Source: CAVTPU01 sp963736695 (GTDB lineage Bacteria > Actinomycetota > Actinomycetes > Mycobacteriales > Micromonosporaceae). From it: DNA of 64,000 nucleotides. Location of the stretch: positions 1,364,001 through 1,428,000 of the forward strand of contig CAVTPU010000004.1 of NCBI GenBank assembly GCA_963736695.1, in the 5' to 3' direction. A program made the translations under genes and the position numbers. How positions within the stretch are numbered: position 1 is the first letter of the stretch; every line of letters begins with the position of its first letter. Of the stretch, positions 16,133 to 24,527 are shown piece by piece. The notes below the pieces were generated by a model that was given only the letters and a program-made list of their open reading frames with translations, had not been told where the DNA came from and ran no database searches.

Positions 16133-18812
16133 GCGTTCCCGCGCCGGCCATGGCGATCAGCGGCACCACCCCGAGAGCGATGGCCAGACTCAGCCACGGA
16201 ACCACAATCGGATATGGAGAGGGGCTAGGCCACACGTCGGCATAGCTCTGGTTGAGTGCGGTGAGCACGGCGGCGGCGACACCGGTCCCCGCAACCGCGC
16301 CCAAGAGGGAGCCGAGTCCGGCAATTACCCCGGCCTGGCTCAGGGACAGGCCGCGGCGCAGCCTCGGCGAGGCGCCGACCGCCGCGAGGGTGGACAGGTC
16401 GGACCGTCCGTCGGCGGCGGCCAGACCTGTGGCGACGGCCGTGGCGCCGAGGGCGATCGCAGCCGAGACCGCCGCGAGGATCCACAGCATCGGATCGGCA
16501 TCGTCGAGGGGGCCACGTTGGACCTCGGCTGATGCTTGCAGGTTGGACAGCTTGCTGTTGAGCGCGTCCTGTTCAGCCTGCGTCGGTATCCGCGTGGTGG
16601 CGACGACAAACGTCTGGTCGGGCACCGAGCGCAACGCCGTCGTGGCGAGTGCTCGAGTGGAGACAAACGCTCTCGGCGCATGGATCCCAGTCGCGAGCGC
16701 GGACGCGGGCATGCTAATCCGGGGAGCGTTCTGTCTCGGATCGGTCACCTGCTTTTCGTCGTACGTGATGATTGAGAACGTTGCCCGACCGTCGATGATG
16801 TAGTCGGTGGGAACGACCACGCCGCCAGCGCGCAGCACGGCGACCGCGCTGGCGAGGTCGTCGCCACCGGCACCAGTCAACGCGGCCAGTGTCGCGGCAT
16901 CGTCAACGACGACGGGACGAAGCCCGGAGCCGTGAACGCGGTCCGGGGCGCAGCGGGAGTCGCGGCGAGCCGCGTGTGCCTCATCTGCGGTGAGAGATCG
17001 GGTCATGGTGATCGCCTCATATGGGCATTGCCGCTCTGGCACCTCGAGAAGCTCCAGGTCGCAGGTGGAGCTCGGCGAGGCGGAGGTCGGGCAGCCGACC
17101 CGCGACATCTGGAACGCGTGGGAGTCGGGCAAAACCTCGCGAATCGCGGAGAAGATTGCGGGAGCGTCGGATTCGCGGGCACCGGGCGCGCCGGACAGTC
17201 CGGCATAGATCATCATGTTGCCAATGGGAGCCATCGGCCGAGACTCGGCCTCATTCTGCGCGTGGGCGCTGCCGAGATATAGCCCGACGGCAACGCTGCC
17301 CGCCACGGCTGCCATCACCGCCGCGATGGCCGGTGCCGCAGCGGCCCGGTTGCGCGCCGCGTCTCGAAGCGCGATGCGCGGCGCCAAAGGCAGGCTTCGG
17401 CCGAGGCGCGCCACCAGGCCGATCAACGCCGGGGTGCACGCCACCATGCCGAGCTCTCCGACGACCATCCCGGTGAGCATGATGTTCGCCGAGACCTGCT
17501 GCGCTCCCCACCAGGTGACGACGAGCCCCGCCGCGATCATCGCGAGGCCGAACACGAGCCACCGTTTTTTCGAGCGGGTCGCGCCGCGCCGCCCGGCCAG
17601 CGACACGACCAGGTTCTGCCGGGCGACGATGAACGCGGGGAACAGCGCCGCGAGCACACCGACGACGACTGCCAGTCCGGCGATCGCGGCGAGGGCGGTG
17701 GGAAACACCCGATATCCGCCGGCACGTTGGTGGACCAACAGCTCCTCGACGTACGGGCGGGCCGCGAACGCGGTGCCGATGCCGAGCACCACTCCGACGA
17801 CAGCCCCGACGGCGCCGAGAACGACGCCATCGGCAAGAACGATGCGTCGAACGTGCGCCGCGGTTCCGCCGTTCGCGGCGACCAACGCGAGTTGACGCTG
17901 CCGACGGCGCGCGCTGACCGCGAATGCGGGACCGGCGAGCAGCACGACCTCCAACAGGGCCATTCCGCCGATGAGGACGCCGGCTGCCAGGGTGTCGGAT
18001 GACACCGGGTCAGCGAGTTCCGCCGTCTCCGGAGGCGGGTTGATCAGAGTGTCCCGTGAGACGATGACCATGCCGAGCTTGTTGAGCTCCACAATCTGCT
18101 GCCAGCTGACGGGAGAGTCCGTGTCGACGAGCCACGCCTGGTCGAGCGCCATGCCTGCCGGAGCAGGCTCGCTGATCGGGGCGAAGAGAACCGTCTCCTC
18201 CAGTCGCTGCGGAAACTCGACCAGACCGACCACTGTGTACGTTCGAGTGCCGTCGGGGCTGGTGACGGTGGAGCCCACACCACCACCGACACGTTTGACC
18301 GCATCGCTGGTCAGCGCGGCCTCGGTCGTGGTGCGGGGGGCGCGGCCGCGAATTACCGATACGAGGCCATGGGTGAGCGGACTGTCCGCGTCGAGGGAGA
18401 CCGCCCTCATATCCCCGGAGCCGGCGACTGTTCGAAGTGAAACCGAACCCGTGCGCAGCGGGATGGCGTTGGTGCCGGCGGGAAAGCCAGCCACCAGCTC
18501 CGCCTCGGTCACCGGCGATTGCCGGACCGCGTCACCGTCTGGGGTTTTGGTGACTCCGGTGGACTGCCCGTCGCTAGTTTGGGTTACCGGAACCCGGTAG
18601 TCCCAGGTGACGCGAGCATCGGCCGTACCCATCAGTTGGTTGGCCTGTTCTTGGCCGGTCAGGGTGAACATGGCGTCGGTGACCGCGAAGGCGCTGAGGA
18701 ACAGCACCGGCACGCAGATCATCGCGACCACCAGCGCGGATCGACCCTTTGAGTGGAGGGCTTCGCGGCGGGCGATTCGCAGCGCGGCGCGCCATGAGGA
18801 CAACAGGTTCAT
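16095..18812 (-). CDS. FtsX-like ABC permease (MacB type, large)
   Basis: A 905-residue permease. A first membrane segment (SALVVAMICVPVLFLSAFAVTDA) is followed by a large extracytoplasmic MacB_PCD-like region, an FtsX core (about 310-440: AGVLIGGMALLEVVLLAGPAF, RRRQRQLALVAANGGTA), central helices, a second periplasm-equivalent domain with several Cys, and a second FtsX core at the end. ATG 18812 overlaps the ATPase stop as ATGA. Together with the ATPase it forms a type VII ABC (mechanotransduction) system exporting or releasing peptides, lipids or drugs. It is repressed by the upstream PadR (inference from operon structure). Confidence 0.85.
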   Translation of the reverse strand: MNLLSSWRAALRIARREALHSKGRSALVVAMICVPVLFLSAFAVTDAMFTLTGQEQANQLMGTADARVTWDYRVPVTQTSDGQSTGVTKTPDGDAVRQSPVTEAELVAGFPAGTNAIPLRTGSVSLRTVAGSGDMRAVSLDADSPLTHGLVSVIRGRAPRTTTEAALTSDAVKRVGGGVGSTVTSPDGTRTYTVVGLVEFPQRLEETVLFAPISEPAPAGMALDQAWLVDTDSPVSWQQIVELNKLGMVIVSRDTLINPPPETAELADPVSSDTLAAGVLIGGMALLEVVLLAGPAFAVSARRRQRQLALVAANGGTAAHVRRIVLADGVVLGAVGAVVGVVLGIGTAFAARPYVEELLVHQRAGGYRVFPTALAAIAGLAVVVGVLAALFPAFIVARQNLVVSLAGRRGATRSKKRWLVFGLAMIAAGLVVTWWGAQQVSANIMLTGMVVGELGMVACTPALIGLVARLGRSLPLAPRIALRDAARNRAAAAPAIAAVMAAVAGSVAVGLYLGSAHAQNEAESRPMAPIGNMMIYAGLSGAPGARESDAPAIFSAIREVLPDSHAFQMSRVGCPTSASPSSTCDLELLEVPERQCPYEAITMTRSLTADEAHAARRDSRCAPDRVHGSGLRPVVVDDAATLAALTGAGGDDLASAVAVLRAGGVVVPTDYIIDGRATFSIITYDEKQVTDPRQNAPRISMPASALATGIHAPRAFVSTRALATTALRSVPDQTFVVATTRIPTQAEQDALNSKLSNLQASAEVQRGPLDDADPMLWILAAVSAAIALGATAVATGLAAADGRSDLSTLAAVGASPRLRRGLSLSQAGVIAGLGSLLGAVAGTGVAAAVLTALNQSYADVWPSPSPYPIVVPWLSLAIALGVVPLIAMAGAGTLTRSRLPIERRL

Positions 18813-19537
18813 GCGCCGGCCCCGGTTGTGGCGGTCAACAGCTGTTCGGGCTGGCTGAGTGGGCCGGAGCTGTCGACGACTTCCCCGTCGCGCAAGAAGA
18901 CCACCCGGTCGGCCCACGCGGCGTGCCGTGCTTCGTGCGTCACTAGAACGCCGGCGGCGCCGGCGTCGACTCTGGCTCTCAGCAGTCGCAGGACCGCCTC
19001 GCCGGTCTGGGAGTCGAGCGCGCCGGTGGGTTCGTCGGCGAGCACCAGCCGACGATCGCCGACGAGTGCACGGGCGATCGCGACTCGTTGTTGCTGACCG
19101 CCGGACATCTGATCCGGGAATCGCGGGGCGAGTTGGGCTAGGCCAACTTCCTCGAGGGCGGCTAGGGCGAGTTCGCGGGTCCTGCCCAGGCGCATGCCGT
19201 CCAACTCCAGCGGCAGGGCGACGTTTTCCGCGGCGGTGAGGCTCGGCAGCAGGTTGAGGTCTTGGAATACGTAGCCGACGCTGCGTCGACGAACGGCGGC
19301 GAGTTGGGCGCGTCCGAGCTGGCCCAGCACGCTGCCCTCCACGATGACCTGGCCGCTAGTCGGGGCGTCGAGTCCGCCGGCGAGGTTGAGCAGGGTGGAC
19401 TTTCCGGATCCGGACGGGCCCATGACCGCCACGAACTCGCCGGGGGCCACGGTGAGCGTGACTCCCCGCAGGGCTTGCACGGCGGTATCGCCCTTCCCGT
19501 GGGTGCGATGCACTTCACGGAGTTCGAGAATGTTCAT
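18809..19537 (-). CDS. LolD/MacB-type ABC ATPase
   Basis: A 242-residue nucleotide-binding subunit. Walker A is GPSGSGKST (40-48), signature MSGGQQQRVAIARAL, Walker B RLVLADEPTGALDSQTGE, and the H-loop VTHEARHA. It powers the FtsX-like permease encoded next. Both junctions (PadR stop/ATPase start and ATPase stop/permease start) are 4-base ATGA overlaps, which indicates one translation-coupled operon. Confidence 0.92.
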   Translation of the reverse strand: MNILELREVHRTHGKGDTAVQALRGVTLTVAPGEFVAVMGPSGSGKSTLLNLAGGLDAPTSGQVIVEGSVLGQLGRAQLAAVRRRSVGYVFQDLNLLPSLTAAENVALPLELDGMRLGRTRELALAALEEVGLAQLAPRFPDQMSGGQQQRVAIARALVGDRRLVLADEPTGALDSQTGEAVLRLLRARVDAGAAGVLVTHEARHAAWADRVVFLRDGEVVDSSGPLSQPEQLLTATTGAGA

Positions 19538-20124
19538 CGTGTTGTCTCCTTGGCGGCCCTGACGGGTTTGGCCGGCGTTCTGGTCGGGTTGGCGGCGGTT
19601 TGGGGCGGCAGTGCGTGTCGGCTCAGGCTTGACTCGCAGTGGTCGAGCCAGCGAATCTCCGCCTCCGCACGGAAGATCATTGCGTCTAAGACCAAACGCC
19701 AGGCGAGGTCGTCGGGCTCGGCGATGCGGCCTTTGAGCCGGGTGTATTCCTGCAGCATGCGCATCGTCGCCGAGCGTTGGGTCTGCACGACGGCTTGGAC
19801 ATCCACCTCGGGAGTCGTCAGTGCGAGCGCGAGTTTGATAGCGAGTTCGTCTCTGGGACGGCCGGCTTGGTCGATCGGCGTGGCGAACCAGGCTGTCAGT
19901 TCGGTCCGGCCCGGTTCGGTGAGCTCATATGGACGCTGCCCCCCGTCGCACTCCGGCAGGGCGCGAACGAATCCGTCGCGCTCCAGACGGATGAGCGTGG
20001 TGTAGACCTGTCCGATGTTCAGTGGCCAGGTGCCGCCGGTGGCTTGTTCGAATTCGGCACGCAGCTGGTATCCGTACCGTGATCCACGCTCGAGCAGCGC
20101 GAGGATGCCGTGTTTGACGCTCAC
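19534..20124 (-). CDS. PadR-family regulator of the ABC operon
   Basis: A 196-residue protein. The PadR winged helix (1-80) shows SVKHGILALLERGSRYGYQL and IGQVYTTLIRLERDGFV; a C-terminal helical dimerisation part (Vir_act_alpha_C like) follows. GTG 20124 is chosen because the family starts with the KHGILALL helix; the in-frame extension upstream is Cys/Arg rich and not conserved-looking. First gene of a PadR-ATPase-permease operon, so probably an autorepressor that releases on drug or substrate binding. The palindrome at 20134-20143 is the likely operator. Confidence 0.85.
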   Translation of the reverse strand: MSVKHGILALLERGSRYGYQLRAEFEQATGGTWPLNIGQVYTTLIRLERDGFVRALPECDGGQRPYELTEPGRTELTAWFATPIDQAGRPRDELAIKLALALTTPEVDVQAVVQTQRSATMRMLQEYTRLKGRIAEPDDLAWRLVLDAMIFRAEAEIRWLDHCESSLSRHALPPQTAANPTRTPAKPVRAAKETTR

Positions 20125-20133
20125 AACTACGCA

Positions 20134-20143
20134 GTATGCATAC
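20134..20143. promoter_or_regulatory. Palindrome upstream of padR
   Basis: GTATGCATAC is a perfect 10-bp palindrome ten bases before the PadR GTG. PadR proteins bind short AT-rich dyads at their own promoters. Confidence 0.4.
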
Positions 20144-20224
20144 CGAGTATGGCAAACGCAACTCGCCAACAGATCCCCCGAGCGGCGACGCTGAATCCGG
20201 CACGCTGACGTTTGACAAGGACAC

Positions 20225-20959
20225 TCACGGGTCCCGCCGGATGAACTGCACGGTTGCGATGCCTCCGATCGCGACGATCCATACAAGCGCGACCAGTGCG
20301 CCGGAGCCTGGGGTGAGCAGGGAGTCGGTCGGGTCATAAAGCTGACTGGCTGCACGGTCGGGAAGCCAGCGGGCGTGGTCGCTGACCCCGGAGAGCAGGG
20401 GTGAGACGATCAGCAGGAGGCTGAGCATTCCGGCGAGGACGGGCGCGAGGTGCCTGACGAGCAGAGCGGCGGAGTATGTGAGAAGTCCGATGAGTGCGAG
20501 ATATGTCGCGGACCCCGTGAGGCGCCACAGATCGATATCGCCCAGCGGGCCGGCGGTGCCACGCAGGTGTTGTGTGATCGTGGCGGCCGCGAGGATCGCA
20601 CCAACGGCCATCGCGGCGGCGGCGCAGATGTAGAGGAGCGCCGCGGCGGTCTTCCCCAGCGCGAGAAGTCCACGGTGGGGCACGGCGATGAGGGTTGTGG
20701 TGATCTGGCGGCCGGCGTGTTCGTGTGCGGCAGGCAGGATGCCGAGCAGCACGAGTCCCGCCTGAACGAGCGGGACTGTGTGGACAGTGACACCGACGAC
20801 TGTCGAGGGCGCGCCGTCCTGTGTCGCGGAGACGGTTACGGCTGCGGCGAAAGCGGAACTGGTGAGGATCGTTCCGATGACAGTAAACGTGACGGCGGGC
20901 AGGGTGCGGAGCTTGTCGAGCTCAGCCGCAGTGATGTGTCCGATGTGCATGGTGTTCAC
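20225..20959 (-). CDS. ABC-2-like membrane subunit
   Basis: A 244-residue protein with six membrane segments (for example VTFTVIGTILTSSAFAAAVTV and VALVWIVAIGGIATVQFI). It is a paralog of the next gene, with the same opening (AAELDKLRTLP versus RAEFRKTVTLP) and the same ending (RRDP). The GTG at 20959 overlaps the upstream stop as GTGA; ATG 20950 is an equally possible start. With its paralog it would form a heterodimeric channel served by the ATPase at 21738-22451, as in lantibiotic-immunity or bacitracin exporters. Confidence 0.75.
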   Translation of the reverse strand: MNTMHIGHITAAELDKLRTLPAVTFTVIGTILTSSAFAAAVTVSATQDGAPSTVVGVTVHTVPLVQAGLVLLGILPAAHEHAGRQITTTLIAVPHRGLLALGKTAAALLYICAAAAMAVGAILAAATITQHLRGTAGPLGDIDLWRLTGSATYLALIGLLTYSAALLVRHLAPVLAGMLSLLLIVSPLLSGVSDHARWLPDRAASQLYDPTDSLLTPGSGALVALVWIVAIGGIATVQFIRRDP

Positions 20960-21741
20960 GGGTCCCTGCGATGGAAGGCGATCACGGCGCTGGCGAGCAG
21001 AAGAGCAGTCCATCCGGCCATGACGAGCGCGCCTGGCGTGGCGTCCAGCCCGCCCTCGATGGTGTCGAGTCCGCCGAAGAGTCTTCGGCCCGCCAGGTCC
21101 GGCAGCCAGTGCGCCAGTGGGGTGAGCTTCGTCAGCAGCAGCGAGACCGACACCACGGAGCTGTTCACGATGAGGACTATGAGCGGGATAACGCCGTTGC
21201 GAGTCAGCACGGCGGTGGCGAAGGCCATCAGCCCGGTAAGGATCCAATATAGGGTGCCGCCCAGGCAACGGGTCATGGCCTCGTGTGGGGCGACCGTCTC
21301 GGTTCCGGCCGCGCCGATGACGGCGTGGGCGATACCGATGGTGGCGGGCAGGGTCAGTGCCGCGGCAACGACGATGAGCAGGACGACTGTGATCGCCTTC
21401 GCTGCGAGCACGCTCGCGCGGTGGGCGGTCGCGGTGAGAGTGGCGGTGATCTGCCGACCGCCGCCGGTGTCCGCACTGTTGATGGCGTATTCGCTGCTGA
21501 AGGCGATGACGCCGACAATGATGGCGGCGATAGTGCCGATCGGCATCGCGGCGAACGCGGTCTCAAACGGGGAGGTGTACGCGGCCGTCTCGGGCTTGCC
21601 GGCATCGACGGCTGCGCGGATCTGGAGTCCGTTGAGCAGTGTGATGGCGCATGAGCCGAGCAGCGCCACGGCGATCCCGACCGACGTCCCCGGCAGGGTG
21701 ACGGTCTTGCGGAACTCCGCGCGGAACGTGTTCCACATCAT
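20956..21741 (-). CDS. ABC-2-like membrane subunit
   Basis: A 261-residue, six-helix membrane protein (IAVALLGSCAITLLNGLQ, IAAIIVGVIAFSSEYAINSA with the ABC-2 'SSEY' motif, ATLTATAHRASVLAAKAIT). The start ATG overlaps the ATPase stop (ATGA), and the stop overlaps the next GTG. Partner of the neighbouring paralog. Substrate unknown; antibiotic or peptide export is inferred from family and context. Confidence 0.8.
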   Translation of the reverse strand: MMWNTFRAEFRKTVTLPGTSVGIAVALLGSCAITLLNGLQIRAAVDAGKPETAAYTSPFETAFAAMPIGTIAAIIVGVIAFSSEYAINSADTGGGRQITATLTATAHRASVLAAKAITVVLLIVVAAALTLPATIGIAHAVIGAAGTETVAPHEAMTRCLGGTLYWILTGLMAFATAVLTRNGVIPLIVLIVNSSVVSVSLLLTKLTPLAHWLPDLAGRRLFGGLDTIEGGLDATPGALVMAGWTALLLASAVIAFHRRDP

Positions 21742-22451
21742 CGGGCCGTCCCCAGCTCGGGGCTGGTCAGGGCGAAATACGCGTTCTCGAGGCTGTCGTG
21801 CCCGGCTGTGACGGCGGCGAGTGTCCCAGCCATCATGATCTTCCCGCCGGCGATGACCACGACGTCATCGGCGATGTCGGCGACCTCGGCGATAAGGTGG
21901 CTGGACAGCAGCACGGTGCCGCCACCGTCGGCGTGCTGGCGCAACAGTTCCCGAATCCAGCGGATGCCTTCCGGATCGAGCCCGTTGACCGGCTCGTCCA
22001 GCACGAGTGTCTTCGGTTCGCCCAGCAGCGCCGTCGCGAGCCCCAGTCGTTGCCCCATGCCGAGCGAATATCGGCCGACCCGAACACCGGCGGATTGGGC
22101 GAGGCCGACTTGGTCGAGCACCTGACCGACGCGGCGACGGTCGATGCCGTTGCTGCGGGCGACCCACGCCAGGTGGTTGCGCGCCGTGCGGGATCGGTGC
22201 GCGCCGGAGCCGTCGAGCATCGACCCGACGGTACGCAGCGGGTCACGCAGGCTCCGATATGGACGGCCTCCGACAAGGGCAGTGCCGCTGTCGGCCCGGT
22301 CGAGCCCGAGCAGGATGCGCAGGGTGGAGGACTTGCCTGCCCCGTTCGGGCCGAGGAACCCGGTCACCCGACCCGGTCGAGCCTCGAAGCCGACGCGATC
22401 CAGAACCGTGCGGGGCCCGTGGCGTTTGACGAGCCGATCGATCAGCAACAT
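21738..22451 (-). CDS. ABC exporter ATPase (BcrA-like)
   Basis: A 237-residue ATPase. Walker A is GPNGAGKSS (34-42), with RILLGLDRADSGTALVGG typical of the DrrA/BcrA group; signature YSLGMGQRLGLATALLG and Walker B TLVLDEPVNGLDPEG. First gene of a three-gene leftward exporter operon. It is divergent from the histidine kinase/response regulator pair, with a tandem repeat in the 110-bp intergenic region, so two-component control of the exporter is likely. Confidence 0.9.
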   Translation of the reverse strand: MLLIDRLVKRHGPRTVLDRVGFEARPGRVTGFLGPNGAGKSSTLRILLGLDRADSGTALVGGRPYRSLRDPLRTVGSMLDGSGAHRSRTARNHLAWVARSNGIDRRRVGQVLDQVGLAQSAGVRVGRYSLGMGQRLGLATALLGEPKTLVLDEPVNGLDPEGIRWIRELLRQHADGGGTVLLSSHLIAEVADIADDVVVIAGGKIMMAGTLAAVTAGHDSLENAYFALTSPELGTAR

Positions 22452-22520
22452 GACAACATTTCAATCCGTACGCGTCGCGCGCGCATCGGCCCCGAGTCGG
22501 AACTTCACCACCGCACTGCG

Positions 22521-22550
22521 ACCACGGTCAGTCGAACCACGGTCTGTCGG
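22521..22550. repeat. Two tandem 15-bp repeats in a divergent promoter region
   Basis: ACCACGGTCAGTCGA is followed directly by ACCACGGTCTGTCGG. It lies between the ABC operon and the two-component genes and is a candidate binding site for the adjacent NarL-type regulator. Confidence 0.5.
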
Positions 22551-22561
22551 ACCCGGGTCCG

Positions 22562-23470
22562 ATGCGCGCGAAGCCCACGGAACCTACACTCGCACAGGTG
22601 GAGACCACCGGCCGGCCCGTGCTGCGCTCACGCGCGTGGCTGATGGCCGGGGGCCTGCTCGTCACGCTCCTCGTCGCACTGTCGACCATCGGCGTCAGCC
22701 AACCCGTGGGAGCCGTCGTGGTCCTGCTCGCCGCCGGCGGCGGCGCGGTCGGCGTGCTGGTGTGGGCATTGCGGCGCACCCGGCGGCAACGACGCACCTA
22801 TGAGGACAAACTCACCGCGTGGGCCGCCGAACGGTCCGCTCACACCGAGCGGCTGCGAATCGCGCGCGACCTGCACGACCTCGCCTCGCATGGGCTCGGG
22901 CTCATCACTGTGCGCGCCGCCGCCGCACGCTCAGTCACGGGGCCGGCCGGCGACGCCGAACGGGTCGCCGCGCTGACCGACATCGAACACGCGGGCCGCC
23001 AGGCGACAACCGAACTGCGCCGGTTGCTCACTGTGCTGCGCAGCCCTGGCGACGAAGCGCCCTTACGGCCCGCGGAGACGCTCTACGACCTTCCCCGAAT
23101 CGTCGACACCGCCCATGTCAGCGGAGTGGCCGCCGCCCTCGATGTTGCCGACCTCGGCGACGTCTCCGCGGGAACACAACTCACCGTGTGCGCGATCGTC
23201 CGGGAGGCACTCGCCAACACCGCCCGCCACGCCGGGCCGACACGCGCCCGGGTCACCGTGCGACGCGACAATGACACGATCGTCGTCACCGTCACAGACG
23301 ACGGTCCCGACCCCAGTTGGGTGCCCCACCCTGGTGCCGGCACAGGTCTCGCGGGTCTGCGCGAACGCGTCAGCGCGCTGGGCGGCAGCCTGCGCACTGG
23401 ACGGTTCGGCCACGGATATCAGCTCACCGCACGCCTTCCCGAGGCCGCCGATCGACCGGAAAAGCAATGA
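22562..23470 (+). CDS. NarL-type sensor histidine kinase
   Basis: A 302-residue kinase with two hydrophobic segments (about 26-43 and 48-69) and almost no extracytoplasmic loop, i.e. an intramembrane-sensing layout. HisKA_3 has H105 in ARDLHDLASHGL. The ATPase domain has the N-box VREALANTARHAG, DDGPDP, and GTGLAGLRERV. Short-loop kinases divergent from ABC exporters typically sense cell-envelope antibiotics or peptides. ATG 22562 has no clear RBS; GTG 22598 is an alternative. The TGA overlaps the regulator ATG. Confidence 0.85.
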   Translation: MRAKPTEPTLAQVETTGRPVLRSRAWLMAGGLLVTLLVALSTIGVSQPVGAVVVLLAAGGGAVGVLVWALRRTRRQRRTYEDKLTAWAAERSAHTERLRIARDLHDLASHGLGLITVRAAAARSVTGPAGDAERVAALTDIEHAGRQATTELRRLLTVLRSPGDEAPLRPAETLYDLPRIVDTAHVSGVAAALDVADLGDVSAGTQLTVCAIVREALANTARHAGPTRARVTVRRDNDTIVVTVTDDGPDPSWVPHPGAGTGLAGLRERVSALGGSLRTGRFGHGYQLTARLPEAADRPEKQ

Positions 23471-24141
23471 CCACGCCCGTACGAGTGCTCGTCGTTGACG
23501 ACCAGCCACTCATCCGTCACAGTCTGCGGCTCATCATCGACGGCGCCCCCGATCTGGTTGTCGTCGGTGAGGCGGGCACCGGCGAGAACGCCGTCGCCCG
23601 CACCGGAGAGCTGCGCCCGGACATCGTGCTTATGGACATCCGCATGCCCGGCGGTGATGGCATCGACGCCACCCGCAGGATCGTCGGCAACCCCGCGCTC
23701 GGGGGCACCCGAGTGCTCGTGCTTAGCATGTTCGAACTCGACGACTACGTCCACGCCGCGCTGCGCGCGGGGGCCAGCGGGTTTCTCCTGAAAGACGCGG
23801 AGCCCAGCCAACTTGTCGACGCGATTCGGCGTACCCATGGTGGCGAATCGTTGTTTGCGCCGAGCATCCTCACCCGTTTCGTGCAACATTTTCTCGACCA
23901 GTCCCCGTCGAGAGCCGCGCCGGCCCAGGGGATCCTCACCGACCGAGAGACGCAAGTGCTCACGCTCGTCGGTCGTGGACTGTCCAATCAGGAGATCGGC
24001 AGTGCCCTGACGATCTCGATGGGAACTGTGAAGACCCACATCGGCAGTCTGCTGTCCAAACTACACGCCCGCGATCGTGCCCAGCTCGTCATCGCCGCCT
24101 ACGAACGGAGACTCGTCTCCGCGTGTCGCCCGGAGTCTTGA
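23467..24141 (+). CDS. NarL/FixJ-family response regulator
   Basis: A 224-residue protein. The receiver has D11-D12, phosphoacceptor D57 (IVLMDIRMPGGDG) and K106-like LLKDAEP. The C-terminal LuxR helix-turn-helix (about 155-215) reads LTDRETQVLTLVGRGLSNQEI and MGTVKTHIGSLLSKL. It is translationally coupled to the kinase (ATGA). Likely activator of the divergent ABC operon through the repeats at 22521-22550 (inference). Confidence 0.9.
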   Translation: MTTPVRVLVVDDQPLIRHSLRLIIDGAPDLVVVGEAGTGENAVARTGELRPDIVLMDIRMPGGDGIDATRRIVGNPALGGTRVLVLSMFELDDYVHAALRAGASGFLLKDAEPSQLVDAIRRTHGGESLFAPSILTRFVQHFLDQSPSRAAPAQGILTDRETQVLTLVGRGLSNQEIGSALTISMGTVKTHIGSLLSKLHARDRAQLVIAAYERRLVSACRPES

Positions 24142-24167
24142 CAATAGGTTGATCAGAAATATATGTT
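24138..24167 (+). promoter_or_regulatory. Near-consensus promoter of the second padR gene
   Basis: TTGACA (24138-24143), an 18-bp spacer, TATGTT (24162-24167), then six bases to ATG 24174. Transcription should start at the ATG, giving a leaderless mRNA. The -35 overlaps the stop codon of the preceding regulator gene. Confidence 0.65.
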
Positions 24168-24173
24168 GCCTGC

Positions 24174-24503
24174 ATGAGTGAAATGCGGGAGCCCACGTTC
24201 CTGATCCTGACCGCCCTCACCGATGCCCCACGGCACGGATACGCCATCATCCAGGAGGTGGCGACGCTGTCGGCTGAGCGGGTCACGCTCCTGCCCGGAA
24301 CCCTTTACACGGCCTTAGATCGTCTCTCCGCGCAGGGACTCGTCGAGCTCGACCGCGAGGAGGTCACCGGCGGCCGGTTGCGTCGCTACTACCGGTTGAC
24401 CACCGATGGACTGGCCACGCTGGAGACCGAGGCCGCGCGCCTACGTTCCCTGGCCACCGCGGCGGAGAAACGCCTTCGGGCACTGCGCCCACGCACGGCA
24501 TAA
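24174..24503 (+). CDS. PadR-family regulator (short)
   Basis: A 109-residue PadR protein: EPTFLILTALTDAPRHGYAI opening, LLPGTLYTALDRLSAQGLVE recognition region, and the wing GGRLRRYYRLT. The C-terminus is a short helix (PadR-s2 group). It precedes its membrane partner by 24 bases, a pairing often seen in Actinomycetota. The promoter at 24138 leaves no 5' leader, so binding of PadR to its own promoter would directly gate expression. Confidence 0.85.
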   Translation: MSEMREPTFLILTALTDAPRHGYAIIQEVATLSAERVTLLPGTLYTALDRLSAQGLVELDREEVTGGRLRRYYRLTTDGLATLETEAARLRSLATAAEKRLRALRPRTA

Positions 24504-24527
24504 GACGACTTCATCGGAGGAGATCAG

